Shown here: positions 26,385-40,187 of the stretch, in pieces
How the letters are laid out: every line of letters begins with the position of its first letter
Numbering within the stretch: position 1 is the stretch's first letter
Assembly (NCBI GenBank): GCA_012295275.1
Contig: CM022671.1
Coordinates: 14,377,956 to 14,437,955, forward strand
Direction of reading: 5' to 3'
DNA length: 60,000 bases
Source: Chrysomallon squamiferum
Taxonomy: Eukaryota; Mollusca; Gastropoda; Neomphalida; Peltospiridae
Translations under genes and position numbers: made by a program
Notes under the pieces: generated by a model
What the model saw: the letters and a program-made list of their open reading frames with translations, nothing else
Told to the model about the DNA's origin: nothing
The model's database searches: none

Positions 26385-26767
26385 GTGAGTTCATGCCACG
26401 TTATTAACACGTTTAATATTCGTTCGTTTTCTCGAGTACTGCATTCGTTTCGGCCTCATCTGTGAAATCCGCGAACGATAACTCCAATGGAACTCATTGT
26501 CGTTATGCGTTTGCTTATTCTTCCGGTGATACATAGCCACCAATCAATATTTTGTTCAGAGGAATTTAATAATGAAACACCATTTGCATTTGATTGGAGC
26601 TTTCACTGCTTAAATAAATAAAATATGCTTTTTATTTTGTTGTTGTTATTTTATTAATATCGGTAAAACTTAATATAACATTATTTTTGTCGAATTCTAC
26701 AAAATATAACCGCTTCCGAATCTGAACGCATGCGTATTACACGTGGCTGTAAAAATAAAACTTCGCG

Positions 26768-27845
26768 ATGGCTGCTCATACATTTCAGCAGGAGTACATG
26801 CAAATGCCTCCTATCACAAGAGCATATACAACAGCATGTGTTCTTACAACTCTTGCAGTGGTAAGAATTAAAGTACCTTTGCTGAAATTATAGATTTCCC
26901 AGAAAGATAATATTTTATTGTCATTATAATTTCATTCCATAACAATTAACATGGCAAAACAAATCTTTTAAATTTAACTTTAAATGTTTGAGATTTTAAT
27001 AATTAATTTATTTATCAGAATTTAGATATTTAATATTTAAAATTTTATACAGATAATGTATAGAGAACTATAAACAGATAATGTAGTAATTGTAATATAG
27101 TAAAAATCGGATTGAATCCCAACTTAATTCATTACAGTGACATTAACGGAGTAATAAAGTTTATATAATTGTTTAATAGGAAAAAAAATATCAGTACAAA
27201 AGCAGCTTTTGATATGTTAAAGTTCATTAAAATCAGTTTAAACAATAATTAATCTTTTATCACATTTTTAAATCCGTATTCCATTCATTTACGATTTCCT
27301 AAAATATAATTTAAAATTAAAATAAACAATAACAAACAAAATAATAAATAAATAAACAAATTAATAAATACAAAAAATTTAAAAATATATAAAATAAAAG
27401 ATAATAAATATGATAGAAAAACTGTCAGCTACGGGAAAAACGATAATTATAAACTAGTCATAAAAAATACTAGTCAAATTATGGCTACCATTTTGTAGAA
27501 ACCTATAATACCATGTATTTAAAAATGTGTTATTTATTTATTTATTCATCTTTTTTTTTTTTTTTTTGGTAAACCAGATATCAGAAGCAACAAACAATAA
27601 TAAAATTCATTTCTAAATGTATTTATTTATTTATTTATTTATTTTCAGCAACTGGACATAGTAACACCTTTCCAGATATATTTCAACCATGATTTAATAC
27701 TAAGACACTACCAGGTACATTCAGTTTCTCTTTAATTTTTGAAAGTTGTATATGTTTTTAAATATATTATTTATTTATAACTAATTTTATAATAATGTCA
27801 TTTCTTTTAATTACACACACAGACACACACGTTCCTTAACATGCG

Positions 27846-27884
<39 letters not shown>

Positions 27885-28387
27885 ATATATAACTATATTA
27901 AAACTTAAATTCTGTTGCTATTATGTTTATTTATAAAATATCCGATACAGATAGTTTTTATACTATTAATTTCAGATTTGGAGACTGATAACTAATTTCT
28001 TATACTTTGGGCCCCATTGGTTTTAATTTTTTCTTCAATATGGTATTTGCTTACCGATACTGTCGCATGCTGGAAGAAGGGTCTTTCCGTGGAAGGACAG
28101 CTGACTTTTTCTTTATGTTTTTCTTTGGAGGGGCATTAATGGTTGTATCCTTTTTATATATTTGATATTTCAGATATCTTCATGCATGCACATCCACTGA
28201 AGTACATATTTTAAATGATCCTAATGGTTATTTCCTGCCAAGTGGTTTTTTTTTTTAAATGTCTTAAATGTCTTAAATCTTGATGTAGGTAGCTAATTTT
28301 GAAAATAATGAAAAAAGTATTGTCATTAACTGTGATCATATACTTTGTATTCCATATTTTTTTTTTTTTTTTTTTTTTTTAATATGT

Positions 28388-28422
<35 letters not shown>

Positions 28423-29196
28423 ATAACTTTGTGGTATACATTTATATTCAGATGTCACATTTTTGAATTATACATCCTTAATTAAAGATCAGATTGTAGC
28501 AGTTTTTGTTAATTTAGTTTTCCTTGGTAGTGCTTTCACAATAATGCTGGTTTATGTGTGGAGCAGAAGAAATCCTTATATTAGAATGAATTTCTTTGGT
28601 TTGATGAACTTCCAAGCACCTTATTTACCCTGGGTGCTTTTAGGATTTTCATTACTTCTTGGAAATTCTGTGATTGTTGATTTAATGGGTAAGATTTATA
28701 TAAATATATATATATATTTATCAAATTATTATCTGCATTGTAGTACTCAGTATATTTAAAGAGAACTTTAAACAAAATTAAAGTAAAAATGACAGTTGAT
28801 AACGATTATTTGGAAAAAGAATTTTTGATATGAAAATTTGAAAAACATTTTGAGTTCTGAATCTTATGTATTTTCTTTTTTTTATTACAAAATTTAAAAA
28901 AATTCTATTGATGTCATTTACAGCAAATTAAAAATATGCCAAAGTTATAACTCAAACCAATAAATAAATAATATTCATAATTTTTTATACTATGTGATGG
29001 TTTTGTTACAGGCATTGCAGTTGGACATATTTATTATTTTCTTGAAGATGTATTTCCACAGAAACCTGGAGGATTCAAACTACTGAAAACACCAAAACTA
29101 TTGTAAGATTGATGCTTAAATATTTTTTTTATATATTACATTTAATCATATTCAGCAGCAATGAAATATGCTTAATTTGGTTTGTAAATATAAAGA

Positions 29197-29246
<50 letters not shown>

Positions 29247-29518
29247 TGAAAAGACTGATAATAAAGTAGTACAGTTATACTGTCCATGTTAGCAGTTGAA
29301 TTATTTATTCAAATGAAACTATTTAATTTAATTTGTATTTTCATTTGATTTTATCATCATTAACTTTATCTTTCTTTTTTTAATTTTTTTCCAGTAAATA
29401 CTTATTTGATGCAACACATGAAGATCCCAATTATAATCCATTGCCTGAAGACCGTCCTGGTGGGTTTGACTGGGGCCAAGGAGCACAGCTGGGAGACCAA
29501 GACGCTCGAAGAGACTGA
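26768..29518 (+). CDS. DERL2: Derlin-2 (ER-associated degradation rhomboid pseudoprotease)
   Basis: Six exons: 26768-26860, 27649-27714, 27976-28144, 28493-28688, 29012-29102 and 29395-29518; about 245 residues (human 239). Near-continuous similarity to Derlin-2: [23 protein letters not shown] (the WR motif), [70 protein letters not shown] (GxxxG in the last helix) and [15 protein letters not shown]. Derlins are six-helix rhomboid-like proteins that move misfolded substrates out of the ER with p97. Two oddities: exon 3 is 169 bases where 168 are needed, with an extra C in GGGCCCC at 28010-28015, so the frame breaks there; and intron 3 (28145-28492) has U12-type signals. The gene is otherwise well preserved, so a base-call error is the likeliest cause of the break. 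Confidence 0.9.
28145..28492 (+). other. Probable U12-type (minor spliceosome) intron of Derlin-2
   Basis: The 5' splice site reads GTATCCTTTTT, matching the strict U12 consensus (GTATCCTTT). A branch-site match TCCTTAAT lies at 28475-28482, with the branch A about 11 bases before the CAG acceptor at 28490-28492, the typical U12 spacing. Splicing there restores the frame (phase 0) and the expected number of residues between GGALMV and FVNLVFLG. No usable U2-type solution was found. An A/T-rich and (TA)n tract fills the middle. Confidence 0.8.
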
Positions 29519-30414
29519 AACTGATTAAACATCACAGAGATACAAGTCATTAGTGCAATAAAATTCAGATGGTGTATAATGAAAAAACTTTCAGGCTGTT
29601 TTATTTTCATTGTGTTTCATGAGGAAAATACCCACGCTTGATAATTTAAACTGCACAAATTATGGAAATTATATTTAATAAATGTCAGAGTATTATCAAC
29701 AGCCTCAGGTAATAAACATCAATTTCGAGTAATGCATAACAGAAGGATTACTGAGAAGGACTACAGTAATTATATCTGAAGTAAAATATTGCATGATATG
29801 ACAGATTTCTTTAATCAGCCTAACAGCCCACAAAATCATTAAGGGGTATAAAAATATATACCAGCAAAAACTATTTCATAGTCTTTAGAGTGAGTTCAAC
29901 AGGTCAAGCTCATAATAGTATACAATGTAGTAATAAGCCATGTGCTTGTACTTTTTCATTCATCAGTATTCACACAAAGAGGAGGAACTCATAAAATAAT
30001 ATTGTATTTTCCATTTATTGTTTATTTATAATCTTATTCATTGTAATAAATAGGATGTCTTAATATGTTACCCAAAATTTATATTAAAGAATTTAAGTAT
30101 TTTGATTCAAATGTTGAATTTAGTGTTGTATCTGTATATAATAACAGAAAACAAAACAGTAATTTGCAGAATGTCAGTATGTAACATAACAAAAATAAAG
30201 TAAATAGTTTAATTTCATAACTAGGAAGTTTTTCTAAGCTACCAGCATTTCATTATAAAATTAATTTTGAAGTAAAGCTTATCTTGGTCTTATACTTTAT
30301 ATTAAGGTTTGTAATTAAGGTAATAACTATATCATTACCATGGTGAAAAAGAAAGTATTTAAACATAAGCCAAGCATTTTCATTGATTATTTTTAAATGC
30401 TTTTTTTTCTAAAA

Positions 30415-30455
<41 letters not shown>

Positions 30456-31359
30456 ATGCATTTAAAGTTATTTATTTTACATGTATAAAATTCAAGTCTT
30501 GAAAGAAAGAGCAAACCTATTTCGACAGAGGTATATTTTTATGTATATAATTCAAATCCAGTACTGTTTGTACAGTTTTGTGATAATAAATATGAACAAT
30601 TGTTTTTCTTGTTGTTTTATTTATCAAATATCAGATTTTGCAAAATAACAAGTTAGTTCATCATAACAATACATTTTATACATTAAGTCTATACACATGT
30701 TATACATATTATATTTATTATATATCACAAAATACAAGTATGTTTATAAGCACAACAAAATTTAAAAATCTGGATGTCTGTTCATGGGTGTCTATAAACA
30801 TGTTCTCAGATTCATCAATATATAAATCATGTGATAAAAGCTCTTTTTTTCTGGGCACAGGGTATTAGGAAAAATTAATTTTGGTGAGAAATAGTTTTGA
30901 CATCTGTTAATGTATCTGAACAGTGATATGAAATAAAGTTTGCACAAAATGTGAATTAAATGATTTCTCTTTAATTTGATACTCAGATGGTTGCAGATTT
31001 CATTAGTAAATATTAGTAATGAATAATTTATTGCTAATGCTTCCTGAGTGTTTCGCCAACCTGAATTTGATAGTAATATATCTTTTTAAATTCTTTTATT
31101 TTGTCAGTCTTGTTATTTTAAAATGAATTAGATATCTATTTTTTATCCATTAGATTTTTAATTATAACAGTATTAAATAATTTTGTTCTAATTAAAGTAT
31201 TACTATAATCAATTATATTAAATTAATTAATAAATAACAAGAAATTAGAAATTATACAATGCATCAGAACATAATTAAGCGCTAGTACTTTGTGACAGAG
31301 AGTTATCTCCCGACCGTTGTTCCAATAGATGTCGCCATAAGCACGTGATATTTGCAAGT
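29519..31359 (+). other. Derlin-2 3' UTR and intergenic region
   Basis: A poly(A) signal AATAAA lies at 29557-29562, with others further on (for example near 30585). A (GT)n tract is at 30421-30452. No coding region is supported. The last 100 bp form the UBE2L3 promoter or leader and include GTTATCTCCC at 31302-31311. Confidence 0.6.
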
Positions 31360-33896
31360 ATGGCAGCAACCAGGCGGCTTCAAAAGGTGAAATATCAGTG
31401 TCTTGTTGACTAAAAAACAGTATATTTTGAAAATTTTATCTATTATTTGATTAGATAAATAATAATGTAATCTCTTTATGACTGAAAGAATTCGTGCAAA
31501 AACAAAGATTTGTTTTAATTTTCATTATTATATTTTTTTGTTTGAACAATTTCATTATAACCATTTTGAGGAATCCGAAAGTAATGGATTATCATTATGG
31601 AGTGAAAGTGAAACAACTGAAACAATCATAAATCGATTCCAGACTCCTATTGCTTTATTCAGTCGAATAGACAGTAGTTATTGCTTACTCGTTCAGTGTA
31701 GAAAGACATGTAAAATTTAATTTGATTTTAGAATGAAATTGTCATAACATAATCTCATAATCTTAATCACAAGTAATAACATTAACAGTTTGTCCGTCTT
31801 CCTTAATAATATTTGACTAAAACGTAGTCCAACTTTAATTTTAATTTTGTGTCATCAATTACATTGTAGTATTAAGTAGCAAGTGTTACAGTGAGCAGAA
31901 TATTTCATCTGTAGTAGCTGTTACAAAATACAGATTTATGTGATAACTGGCAGTAGAGATATGTTATCACCATTATAATGTAACATATTAATAAACTACA
32001 ATGACAGTTTTATAAACAAGTTATAAATATTAAATATATAATTTAAAAAAAAGAAGAAAACAAACCTCATCTATCAGTATGTATGGAGGGGGCAAGCAAA
32101 ATTAGCTTTTCATATTGTAATAGTGTTAGTGTTTTCAACATATATCTGGATAATAAATATTAACCCATACAACTTAATCATGAAAGGTGATATTAAATAC
32201 TTTTTATTTATTTTTATTTTTTTCTAATTTGATCATGAAAGGTTTTCCATGCAAGGCTTCTCTTAAGCATTAAACACAGTGCTGAAAATCTGTGATTAAA
32301 ATGTCAAATAAATGGTAGAAAACAATGTGATTCACTGGCTTTAATCTAATCTGATTTGAAATGAGTGACATAATATCTCCTTTGAAATATATTGTTTATG
32401 GTAATTCTAGCGTGAAGGTGAAAACTATTTCTGAACCAAAAAGATATTCTGTTCTGATCTAATTTAGATGAGTCAACAGTAAAATGTTCTGAAAACTGTT
32501 GTTATGTGTCAATACAAACAATAAACTCTAAAAGAAGAGCATGTATTTGATAATGTACTTATTACTTATCGACAGCATTTCATTTGCATTTGTTAATGCT
32601 GCGAGTACCATTATCTTTTCATAATCTAGGTATTTGTATTTAACTTTTTATTTTTCATTATTATTATTATTATTATATATTTTTTTTTTCTTCTGAAAAA
32701 TGTCCTACAGTTTTCATTTCCTCTTTAGAAACAAACCCTAACTGTAATGTTTAATGTTTGAAAGACGGGACCTGACAATGTTTATTAACACAAGATTTTA
32801 AATTGTTTGTTTCAGGAGTTGGGTGACATTCAGACATCTGACATGAAAGTGTTTAGAAATATTCAGGTGGATGAGACTAACATATTGCAATGGCAGGGTC
32901 TAATTGTACCTGTAAGTATTCTATACCACATATTTACATAAACCATAATAACTAAAGTTTTAAAACACATTTAAAAAAAAAAAAACTAAATACTTAAAAA
33001 ATTTGAATTTGATTTTTAAAGTTCTACCAACTAAATGATATTTTTCTTAAGGTTGTGGTCAGTGTAAATTGTGTGTGTATGTATGCATGCATGTATGTGT
33101 ATTTATATATTTCTTGTTTTGTCATTGTTGTACAATATTTAGTCATTTCTCTTTGAAGTGGAATAATAACTTTGATATATTTTTCATTTATCTTCTTTAA
33201 TATTTTCAGTAGTTACTATTGTAATATATATATATATAACAATGGCACATGTATTCATTCATATAGGAAAATCCTCCTTATAACAAAGGTGCATTCAGAA
33301 TTCAGATAGATTTTCCTGCAGAATATCCCTTCAAACCTCCAAAGATAACTTTTAAGACCAAAATCTACCACCCAAATATAGATGAAAAAGGACAGGTGTG
33401 TTTACCAATAATCAGTGCAGACAACTGGAAACCTGCCACAAAAACAGATCAAGGTAATACTAATAAACTGAGTTTAGTACAGCTAAATGTGTTAGGTTGT
33501 TTGCATGTTTTAAGACAAAAGAAATGCTGATGGACAAGCTTAAATATTTTAAAATTTGTAAATGTAAACAAAGAAGCCTTTTTCAAACACAGACTTTTTT
33601 CTTCTTTTTTTTATCTGCAAATACTTAAAAATAATTTAAAAAGAACAAAACAAACTCTTATCTCATTGATATTATTTTAAAATGTTCTAAAAGACAATAA
33701 TATTAAAAACGTTAATATATTTACTGAAATTGTGTTTCTAGTCATTCAAGCACTGGTTGCATTAGTTCATGACCCAGAACCTGAACATCCACTTAGAGGA
33801 GAACTAGCAGAAGAATTTACAAAGGATAAGAAGAAATTCATGAAAAATGCTGAGGATTTTACCAAGAAACACAGTGAAAAACGACCCAGTGATTGA
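31360..33896 (+). CDS. UBE2L3: Ubiquitin-conjugating enzyme E2 L3 (UbcH7 type)
   Basis: Four exons: 31360-31386, 32816-32911, 33267-33453 and 33742-33896, phases 0, 0, 1; 154 residues, the same as human UBE2L3. Diagnostic features: MAATRRLQK start, [13 protein letters not shown] motif at residues 76-78, catalytic Cys86 in GQVCLP followed by the family-typical Pro, Phe63 (the E3-contact position of UbcH7) in [11 protein letters not shown], and [13 protein letters not shown]. UbcH7 is a Cys-reactive E2 that works with RBR and HECT ligases (Parkin, HOIP, HHARI) rather than discharging to lysine. The first exon is only nine codons and intron 1 is about 1.4 kb. All key residues are intact. Confidence 0.96.
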
Positions 33897-36357
33897 GGAT
33901 TTTCCACAGACTAAAACAAATACACCACAACATCATCCTGCCATGTTTTGAACCAATTGCATCAAACTGTACTATCATTCTTAAAAAAAATATTCTGTTA
34001 GTCTCTAAATTAGTTTCTTGATAAATATTTTTAACAAATGTTGATGCATTTAAAAATAAATTTCTTAAATATATTTACAACCTCTATAAAACATAAATTA
34101 ATACAATTTTTTTTTTTCAAGAATTATATTGGGGGAAATAACTGATTCTGGCCAAACTTTCCAGTGTCTGAGTTATGTTCCTTTTATTCATATATAAATG
34201 GTTATTTCTCACACAATAGTGAACACAAACATAACTGATGAAATTTACCTTTCTGTGATTGGAGGGGGGAAAAGTAAGTTCTGATGAAATGAATTTCCGG
34301 TGTTTATAGAAACACAGTAACTGTACAGAAATCAGTAAGATTTTTTTTTTTAAATTGTTTTGTTTTATAACGTTCATTTAGGCACACAGGTCTGATTGCA
34401 AAAAGTAACAGGTGGTGTGTTTTTTTTTTTAATTGGATATAAATGTGTATCTGGTGTGAAAATGTTGAATCAAATATTTAGTCATGATTTATCCGAATAT
34501 TATCTACACAATAAACAGTCAGAGTGCATAACATTTTATTTTTAAGTTGAATATGACTTAATCTGGCCTGTTGGTTTTGGAAAATGTGGCAAAATGTACA
34601 AATAATAAAATTTAATTTAAAATGAAATCTTGCTTTTTCTATGTTACGGTTTGAGAAAAGATCAAAGAGTAACAAACTTATTGTGTTGTGTAACAACTTT
34701 ATGATTTATTAAGCTGAACAGTATTAGGATGTCCTAGGGAAAACAGTAATCTGAAAAGGACCTGGACAAGAAACATAAGCTTTATATTGGAAATTCAGTT
34801 GTTCTAATACTGTTTTGATTATTAAATTCAGTGCATATAATTTCACTTTCCTGTACAGTATTCACTGTAAATGTCTGTTATAAAAAGATAATGTATTAAG
34901 ATAAAAACTAGGGGTTTAGTTTTAATAATAATTGTAAATCTTTAGTTCTCCTTTTTCTTAATTTATATTCAGTTTTAAATAATGTTAAAGGGTCATTCTT
35001 TTCTTCTTGTTTATTTATTTATTTTTTCTAAAATATTATGTTAATATGAGGCAGAATATTTCAACTTTATAACTCAGAAATTATAATTTTTATAGATTTT
35101 TTTTAAATTTTAGTTCATTTATATATATATATATATATATGAAACAAATATATATATATATATATATATTTTTTTTCTTTCTTTTTTTTCTATTTTAAAA
35201 TTAAAAAAATGACTAATATTTATGTGTTTTGTAATTTTTTCTTTTTTTTCTGGTTTATTTACCATTGTGGAAAGTCAGATTGAACTGTAGTAAGAAGACC
35301 CTGAATAGTTTTTCTAAGGACATTTGTACTAACTGTAGGCACTTTGATTTTAATAACACAGTCCCTTCATCTGTAATTACATTCACTTGGCGTCATTTGT
35401 AACTTATTTTAACCTATTTGTCTAAGAAAAAAACACTACATTAACTGATTTTTATTTATATCTATGTTTAAAAGCTTGGCCACACTGATGAAAAAAAATT
35501 CCTTGGCATTAAATTGCAAACTGTGTTATGTATTTTAGAAAGTAATCATATGTATTTTTTTTTCCATTTTAGGTAAACCACTGACATGTTCAGTGTATTT
35601 AAAAATGGGATTTTGAGGATTATTCATCTAAGTAAATGTTGTTAAAACGTTTCCAAAAACTAAAGATAACTTGCATTCATTTCATTATAAAATATTGAAC
35701 AATGTATGCAGTTCAGACTCATCGATTTGTTTATTTTGCAATAAATATTTATATTACATTTTTGAGTGAAATACTGTTTTTATTTTTTTTTATAATATTT
35801 AATATAATTATTTTAACACTAATAATTGTTAGTATTTTGTAACTGTCACTACTTATGCTACTACTTGTTTGCATTGATACAAATACCCTGATATGCAGAA
35901 TTCAGGAAAAGCAGTTGTGGTTCACTGACTGGGTTGGAAACTAGACCAACTGACATACATGAGAATAGATTCTGCAGTATATCTAACTGCTAATATTGTA
36001 TTGTTTCTATTCAGTTTTTTAATCATGTTAGTCAAAAGTTAAGATATTTGATAACATGCAAATATTTCTTTTCTTCTCGTGTATGATTTTTCTCCATGTT
36101 TAGAGAACCAAATAAAGTAAATTGGTGTTGCCAGTCTTCAGATTTGATTAGTAAAACTGTAAACGTAACATAACAATGATATAACTTCAGAATGAATAGA
36201 ATGTTATAAATGTTTTATTTACATTTATTACAAACAAAACAGTCCTTGTTAAGTTGGAATGCTTCATCATGCTGATTTTTGTGTACATCTGTGCTACTTG
36301 TTTCTGTTAATTTAATGAACTGAATCTGATATGTGCTGAAAATATGATAATCTTTGC
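33897..36357 (+). other. UBE2L3 3' UTR and intergenic region
   Basis: AATAAA at 34055-34060 is a plausible first poly(A) signal; later ones near 35740 could support a long 3' UTR. Contains (TA)n near 35125-35170. No gene is seen. AATAAA on the minus strand at 36214-36219 fits the end of Kazal gene K1. Confidence 0.55.
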
Positions 36358-37765
36358 TTAAGGACAAGCATCATATTCTTTTATGAACAAGTCTCTGTCA
36401 GTGCATCTTGCTTTTTCAAACAGACAACTAGAAGAAAAAAAAATAATGATAAAATTAGCAATTCAAAAATAAACTTAACAAAATCAAACTATATTATAAA
36501 ATACAGCTATCTTATCTTCTTTCGTGTGTACATTCATTACTAAATATTAATTTTACATATATTATGTGAAAAATTAACAGTAACCCCCAAAATTATGTTT
36601 CTAAAATATGGTAAATCCATGATTTAGTTTAATAATATGTAATTACTTCTTTTAATGTGTACCAGCAGTACACAGAGAGTATAGAGAAATAGATGATGTT
36701 AAAAATATAAATATTACAAATATTATTCACCCAAGTGAGATAATTCTTGATAATTTGTGAATTTTATGAAATATGGTTAAAAAAATATTTTCTTACAAGT
36801 TGTTGTAAGTCGTTCCATCCGAACCACAGACCAGCTCCACGTCGGTGCCACAGTGACTGTGGTGAAGATTTCTGCAGAAAAACTCGTATGTGGCTTCACT
36901 GCCATGACTCGCCCCCTGGTTTCCTGTGAAACACGTGCCGTTGTTAATGACGTGAAGGTCGCGATCTTGACAGTGGGCCTTAGAGAACATGCATCTGAAA
37001 AGACGTGCATGTAAACGATTTTATTATTTGTTTATTTTAGACATCACCATCTTCATCGTCATCGTCCTCGTCATTTTTATTATTTATTTACAAATTATAA
37101 TGTACTTAATGTCAAACTGTATTACAAAATATAGTTGTCTCTCTTTTCTCTCTATTGTAGACTCATTACTGAATTTTATCTTTACATATATCATACACAA
37201 ACAATGTAACAATAATTAAAAATGATGAACACTTCGAGATATATATTAAAAACATGCATACACACACACACACTCTCACATACAACACACAGACACAACA
37301 GGCTGAAGAAAAGATAAAGTACTCACCGACTGTCATATGTAATGTAGTTGCTGCCACAGACTGGGTGGTTTGCAAACAGATTACAGTCTAACCGAGCAAC
37401 ATACTTGCAAATAATTGTCAAATCTATTTCTGGTAAACCGAGGCATACTGTAATATAATCAAACTCAAGCAATAAATCTCAAGCAATAAACTTTGATTCT
37501 TATCATCAGTTAAGGCCTGAATTTCTATTTCAGAGTATGAAATTCCAGATGTTTTACGAACAGGTTACTGTACCATTTATTCAAATCATGCAAATTAATC
37601 CCCTGCTTTTGATAAACTGTAGAAAACTTTTTTTTTTTTAAATAAACATTAATTTACTGTATAAATGTAACTCCGATAATTATTAATTATTGTAAACGTA
37701 AATGTTATTAGGCTGACTGTTGTTGTACCTGTCAGAAGGTAACATGAGAAAATTATCTTCAACAT
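36358..37765 (-). CDS. Secreted two-domain Kazal-type inhibitor K1
   Basis: Four minus-strand exons: 37765-37729 (signal peptide MLKIIFSCYLLTG), 37447-37327, 36994-36797 and 36427-36358; phases 1, 2, 2; 141 residues. Two Kazal domains, each cut by a phase-2 intron just before the fourth Cys. Domain 1: CKYVARLDCNLFANHPVCGS then TYDSRCMFSKAHC. Domain 2: FFCRNLHHSHCGTDVELVCG then TYNNFCLFEKARC, ending EYDACP-stop. The linker is Gly/Ser/His-rich. Kazal domains generally inhibit serine proteases through a loop near the second Cys; the target cannot be predicted here. It is a local paralogue of K2 and K3, and on sequence alone could also be a structural (for example matrix) Kazal protein without inhibitory activity. 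Confidence 0.88.
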
Positions 37766-38636
37766 CACGGTGATTAAAACAGTGTGGCACACGCTATTTT
37801 CATAATCACTATCGTCTTTTAATATTGGCTGAAACATTAACAGCTGTTTGAAAATATAAGAAATATCTGACGGTATCTAGAAAGATAAGGCAGGATGATA
37901 ATATATCTAGGGTTAATGATTGGAGTCAAATGTGAAAACGTGTCAAACTGCACGCTGTTACAGAAGGGAGGGGTTTTCTTAGATAAAGCACTTCCCACTC
38001 AACATGTTCTTTTGCAAACAGAACTTTTAACATAAATAATTTCACCCCACCTCTCTTCTTTCTCTCTCTGTGTTGTTTCTTTCTTACATGTAAATTCAAA
38101 AATAATGTAATTATATAAACAATTTACAAAACAAAGAATGACATTGAAAGATAGCATAAATTTATTTCAGATCAAACAAATATATTTGATTCAGTGACGG
38201 CAAGATGATGGAAGTTCCAGATTCTGAACACACCTATAAAAAAACGGAAATGAAGAGAAATTAAAATATATATATATATATATAATTTTAAAAATATTTT
38301 AATTTTTTTTTTTTTTTTTTTTAATTTGACTGCTTCAGTTCTATGTAATATTAGCCAGCTTTTGATTTTCCATATATAAGTCTCTTATATATAGATCTTT
38401 ATTAGATATGTATATTAGGTATGCATATATGTATGCCTGTGTATGTGTGTCTGTTTGCACCTGTGTATCATATCAGTTCAAATCACCATAATTATAGGTA
38501 TATATCGTATCATGTCACATCAAATCACATGATAATTATATGTATGTGCTGTTGGTCTGGTCTATCTAAAACACTGTACATTTGTAATGTTCTGATATAA
38601 AATGTTACTACTTACTACTGTGCTTACTGTGTTTCG

Positions 38637-39936
38637 TTACATGCAGGCGTTGTATTCTTTAACGAAAAGGTCTCTGTTGTTACATCGAGCTTTTTCAAAA
38701 TAACAGCTGTCGAAGAAAAAATATTTACATTAACTTGAACAACAAGCTCTACAAATGATTAATGGTTAAATTGAAATATACGTTGATCCTAACTTAATTA
38801 TTATTTATATGATTTAATTAGATCCAGCTTTACAAGAACTGTTTTTCATTAAATATTGTAAATACATGGTATCTGAAAAGTCAGTATCTTTTTTGAAAAA
38901 TAATTCGAATCACGAAAGATCGATTTAAGAAATGAAAAATATATCTGTTTCAAAGTATATACTGCAAAGAATTAGTGTTATACAAGTATTTCTAAAAACA
39001 AATTTGCACTAAAACACAGCATAGCAATTCATTTGAAAAAACAAAAACAAAAAAACCCCCCCCCACAACAAAAACAAAACAACACCAGTGAACAGTTTAC
39101 TTAAATGTTTTGTTTATTTACTTATTTATTTACTTACAAGTTGTTATAGGTTATTCCGTCAGATCCACATACCATCTCTATGTCGGTGCCGCAGTGTGTG
39201 TGGAGGAGATTTTTACAGAAGAACTCGTAGGTCGCCGAACTACCGTGACTGCCGTGTCCACCAGCTGCTTCACAAGATGTGTTGTACTTCAGATGTAAAC
39301 TTCTGTCTTGACAGTGTGCTTTAGAAAACATGCAGCTGTACGAATAATAATAATAACAATAACAACAACAACAACAGCTGCAGAATAATAACAATAACTA
39401 AAATAACAATAGTGAGAATTACAAAAAAACCCAACAACAACGACATCAGCAATAATAATAACAATTACTACTACAATAATAATAAGAAGAGAACAAAAAA
39501 CCCAACAACCCCCAAAAAAACCCACCCCAGTCAGAACAACAGCGACAACAACGATGATGATAATAAGAAAACGAACAATAATAACAACAGAGACGATGAT
39601 TATAAAAACAACAACAAAAGCGACGATTATGACAACAACAACAACAATAATAATATGCCGTCATTCATTAATCTAATGGCGATAATGTTAAAAATGTTTA
39701 GCTATTTTGTGATTCATTTGTTTATGGTAAGTACTGTGTGGTGTACTTACTGACTGTTGTAAGTTACGTTGTTGCTGCCGCACACTGGATGGTTTGCAAA
39801 CAGGTTGCAGTCAAGAATGGAAACGTATTTGCATACAAGTGTCAAATCTACTGCTGACTGTCCGAGACATACTAAATAATAAATAAATAAATAATCAAAT
39901 AAAAATAATATATACATATATGTGCGTGTTATGCAG

Positions 39937-40027
<91 letters not shown>

Positions 40028-40187
40028 CACACACTCACACCCACCCACCCACCCACACATACACGTACAATCACACACACAAAATCAGAAAAAAAGAAAA
40101 TTTAAAAAAATGATGCTAAAGACATCAACAAAGGTACATTGTACATTTACCTGCAACAAGACATGCACAGACGACGAACTTCCACAT
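38637..40187 (-). CDS. Secreted two-domain Kazal-type inhibitor K2
   Basis: Four minus-strand exons: 40187-40151 (signal MWKFVVCACLVAG), 39871-39751, 39335-39138 and 38706-38637; phases 1, 2, 2; 141 residues. Domain 1: CKYVSILDCNLFANHPVCGS with TYNS; domain 2: FFCKNLLHTHCGTDIEMVCG with TYNNFCYFEKARC, ending EYNACM-stop. The inter-domain linker is Gly/His/Ser-rich (AAGGHGSHGSS). A 3' UTR intron is likely: donor near 38616 or 38628, acceptor at 38234, with a minus-strand AATAAA at 38161-38166. Intron 1 carries an 87 bp CT tract at 39939-40025. The gene stands head to head with K3, about 840 bp apart. Confidence 0.88.
39939..40025. repeat. (CT)n microsatellite
   Basis: 87 bp of uninterrupted CT within K2 intron 1; Ser/Leu and Arg/Glu frames across it are artefacts. 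Confidence 0.97.

Noticed and set aside
28463-28759. Derlin exon 4 read as a free ORF starting [10 protein letters not shown]
   Set aside because: The first residues are intron sequence ahead of the U12 acceptor at 28492, and the C-terminal residues run past the donor at 28689.
39412-39753. Asn/Asp-rich frame of 113 residues
   Set aside because: Low-complexity AAT/AAC/GAC repeats in K2 intron 2; runs through the exon 2 donor in antisense.
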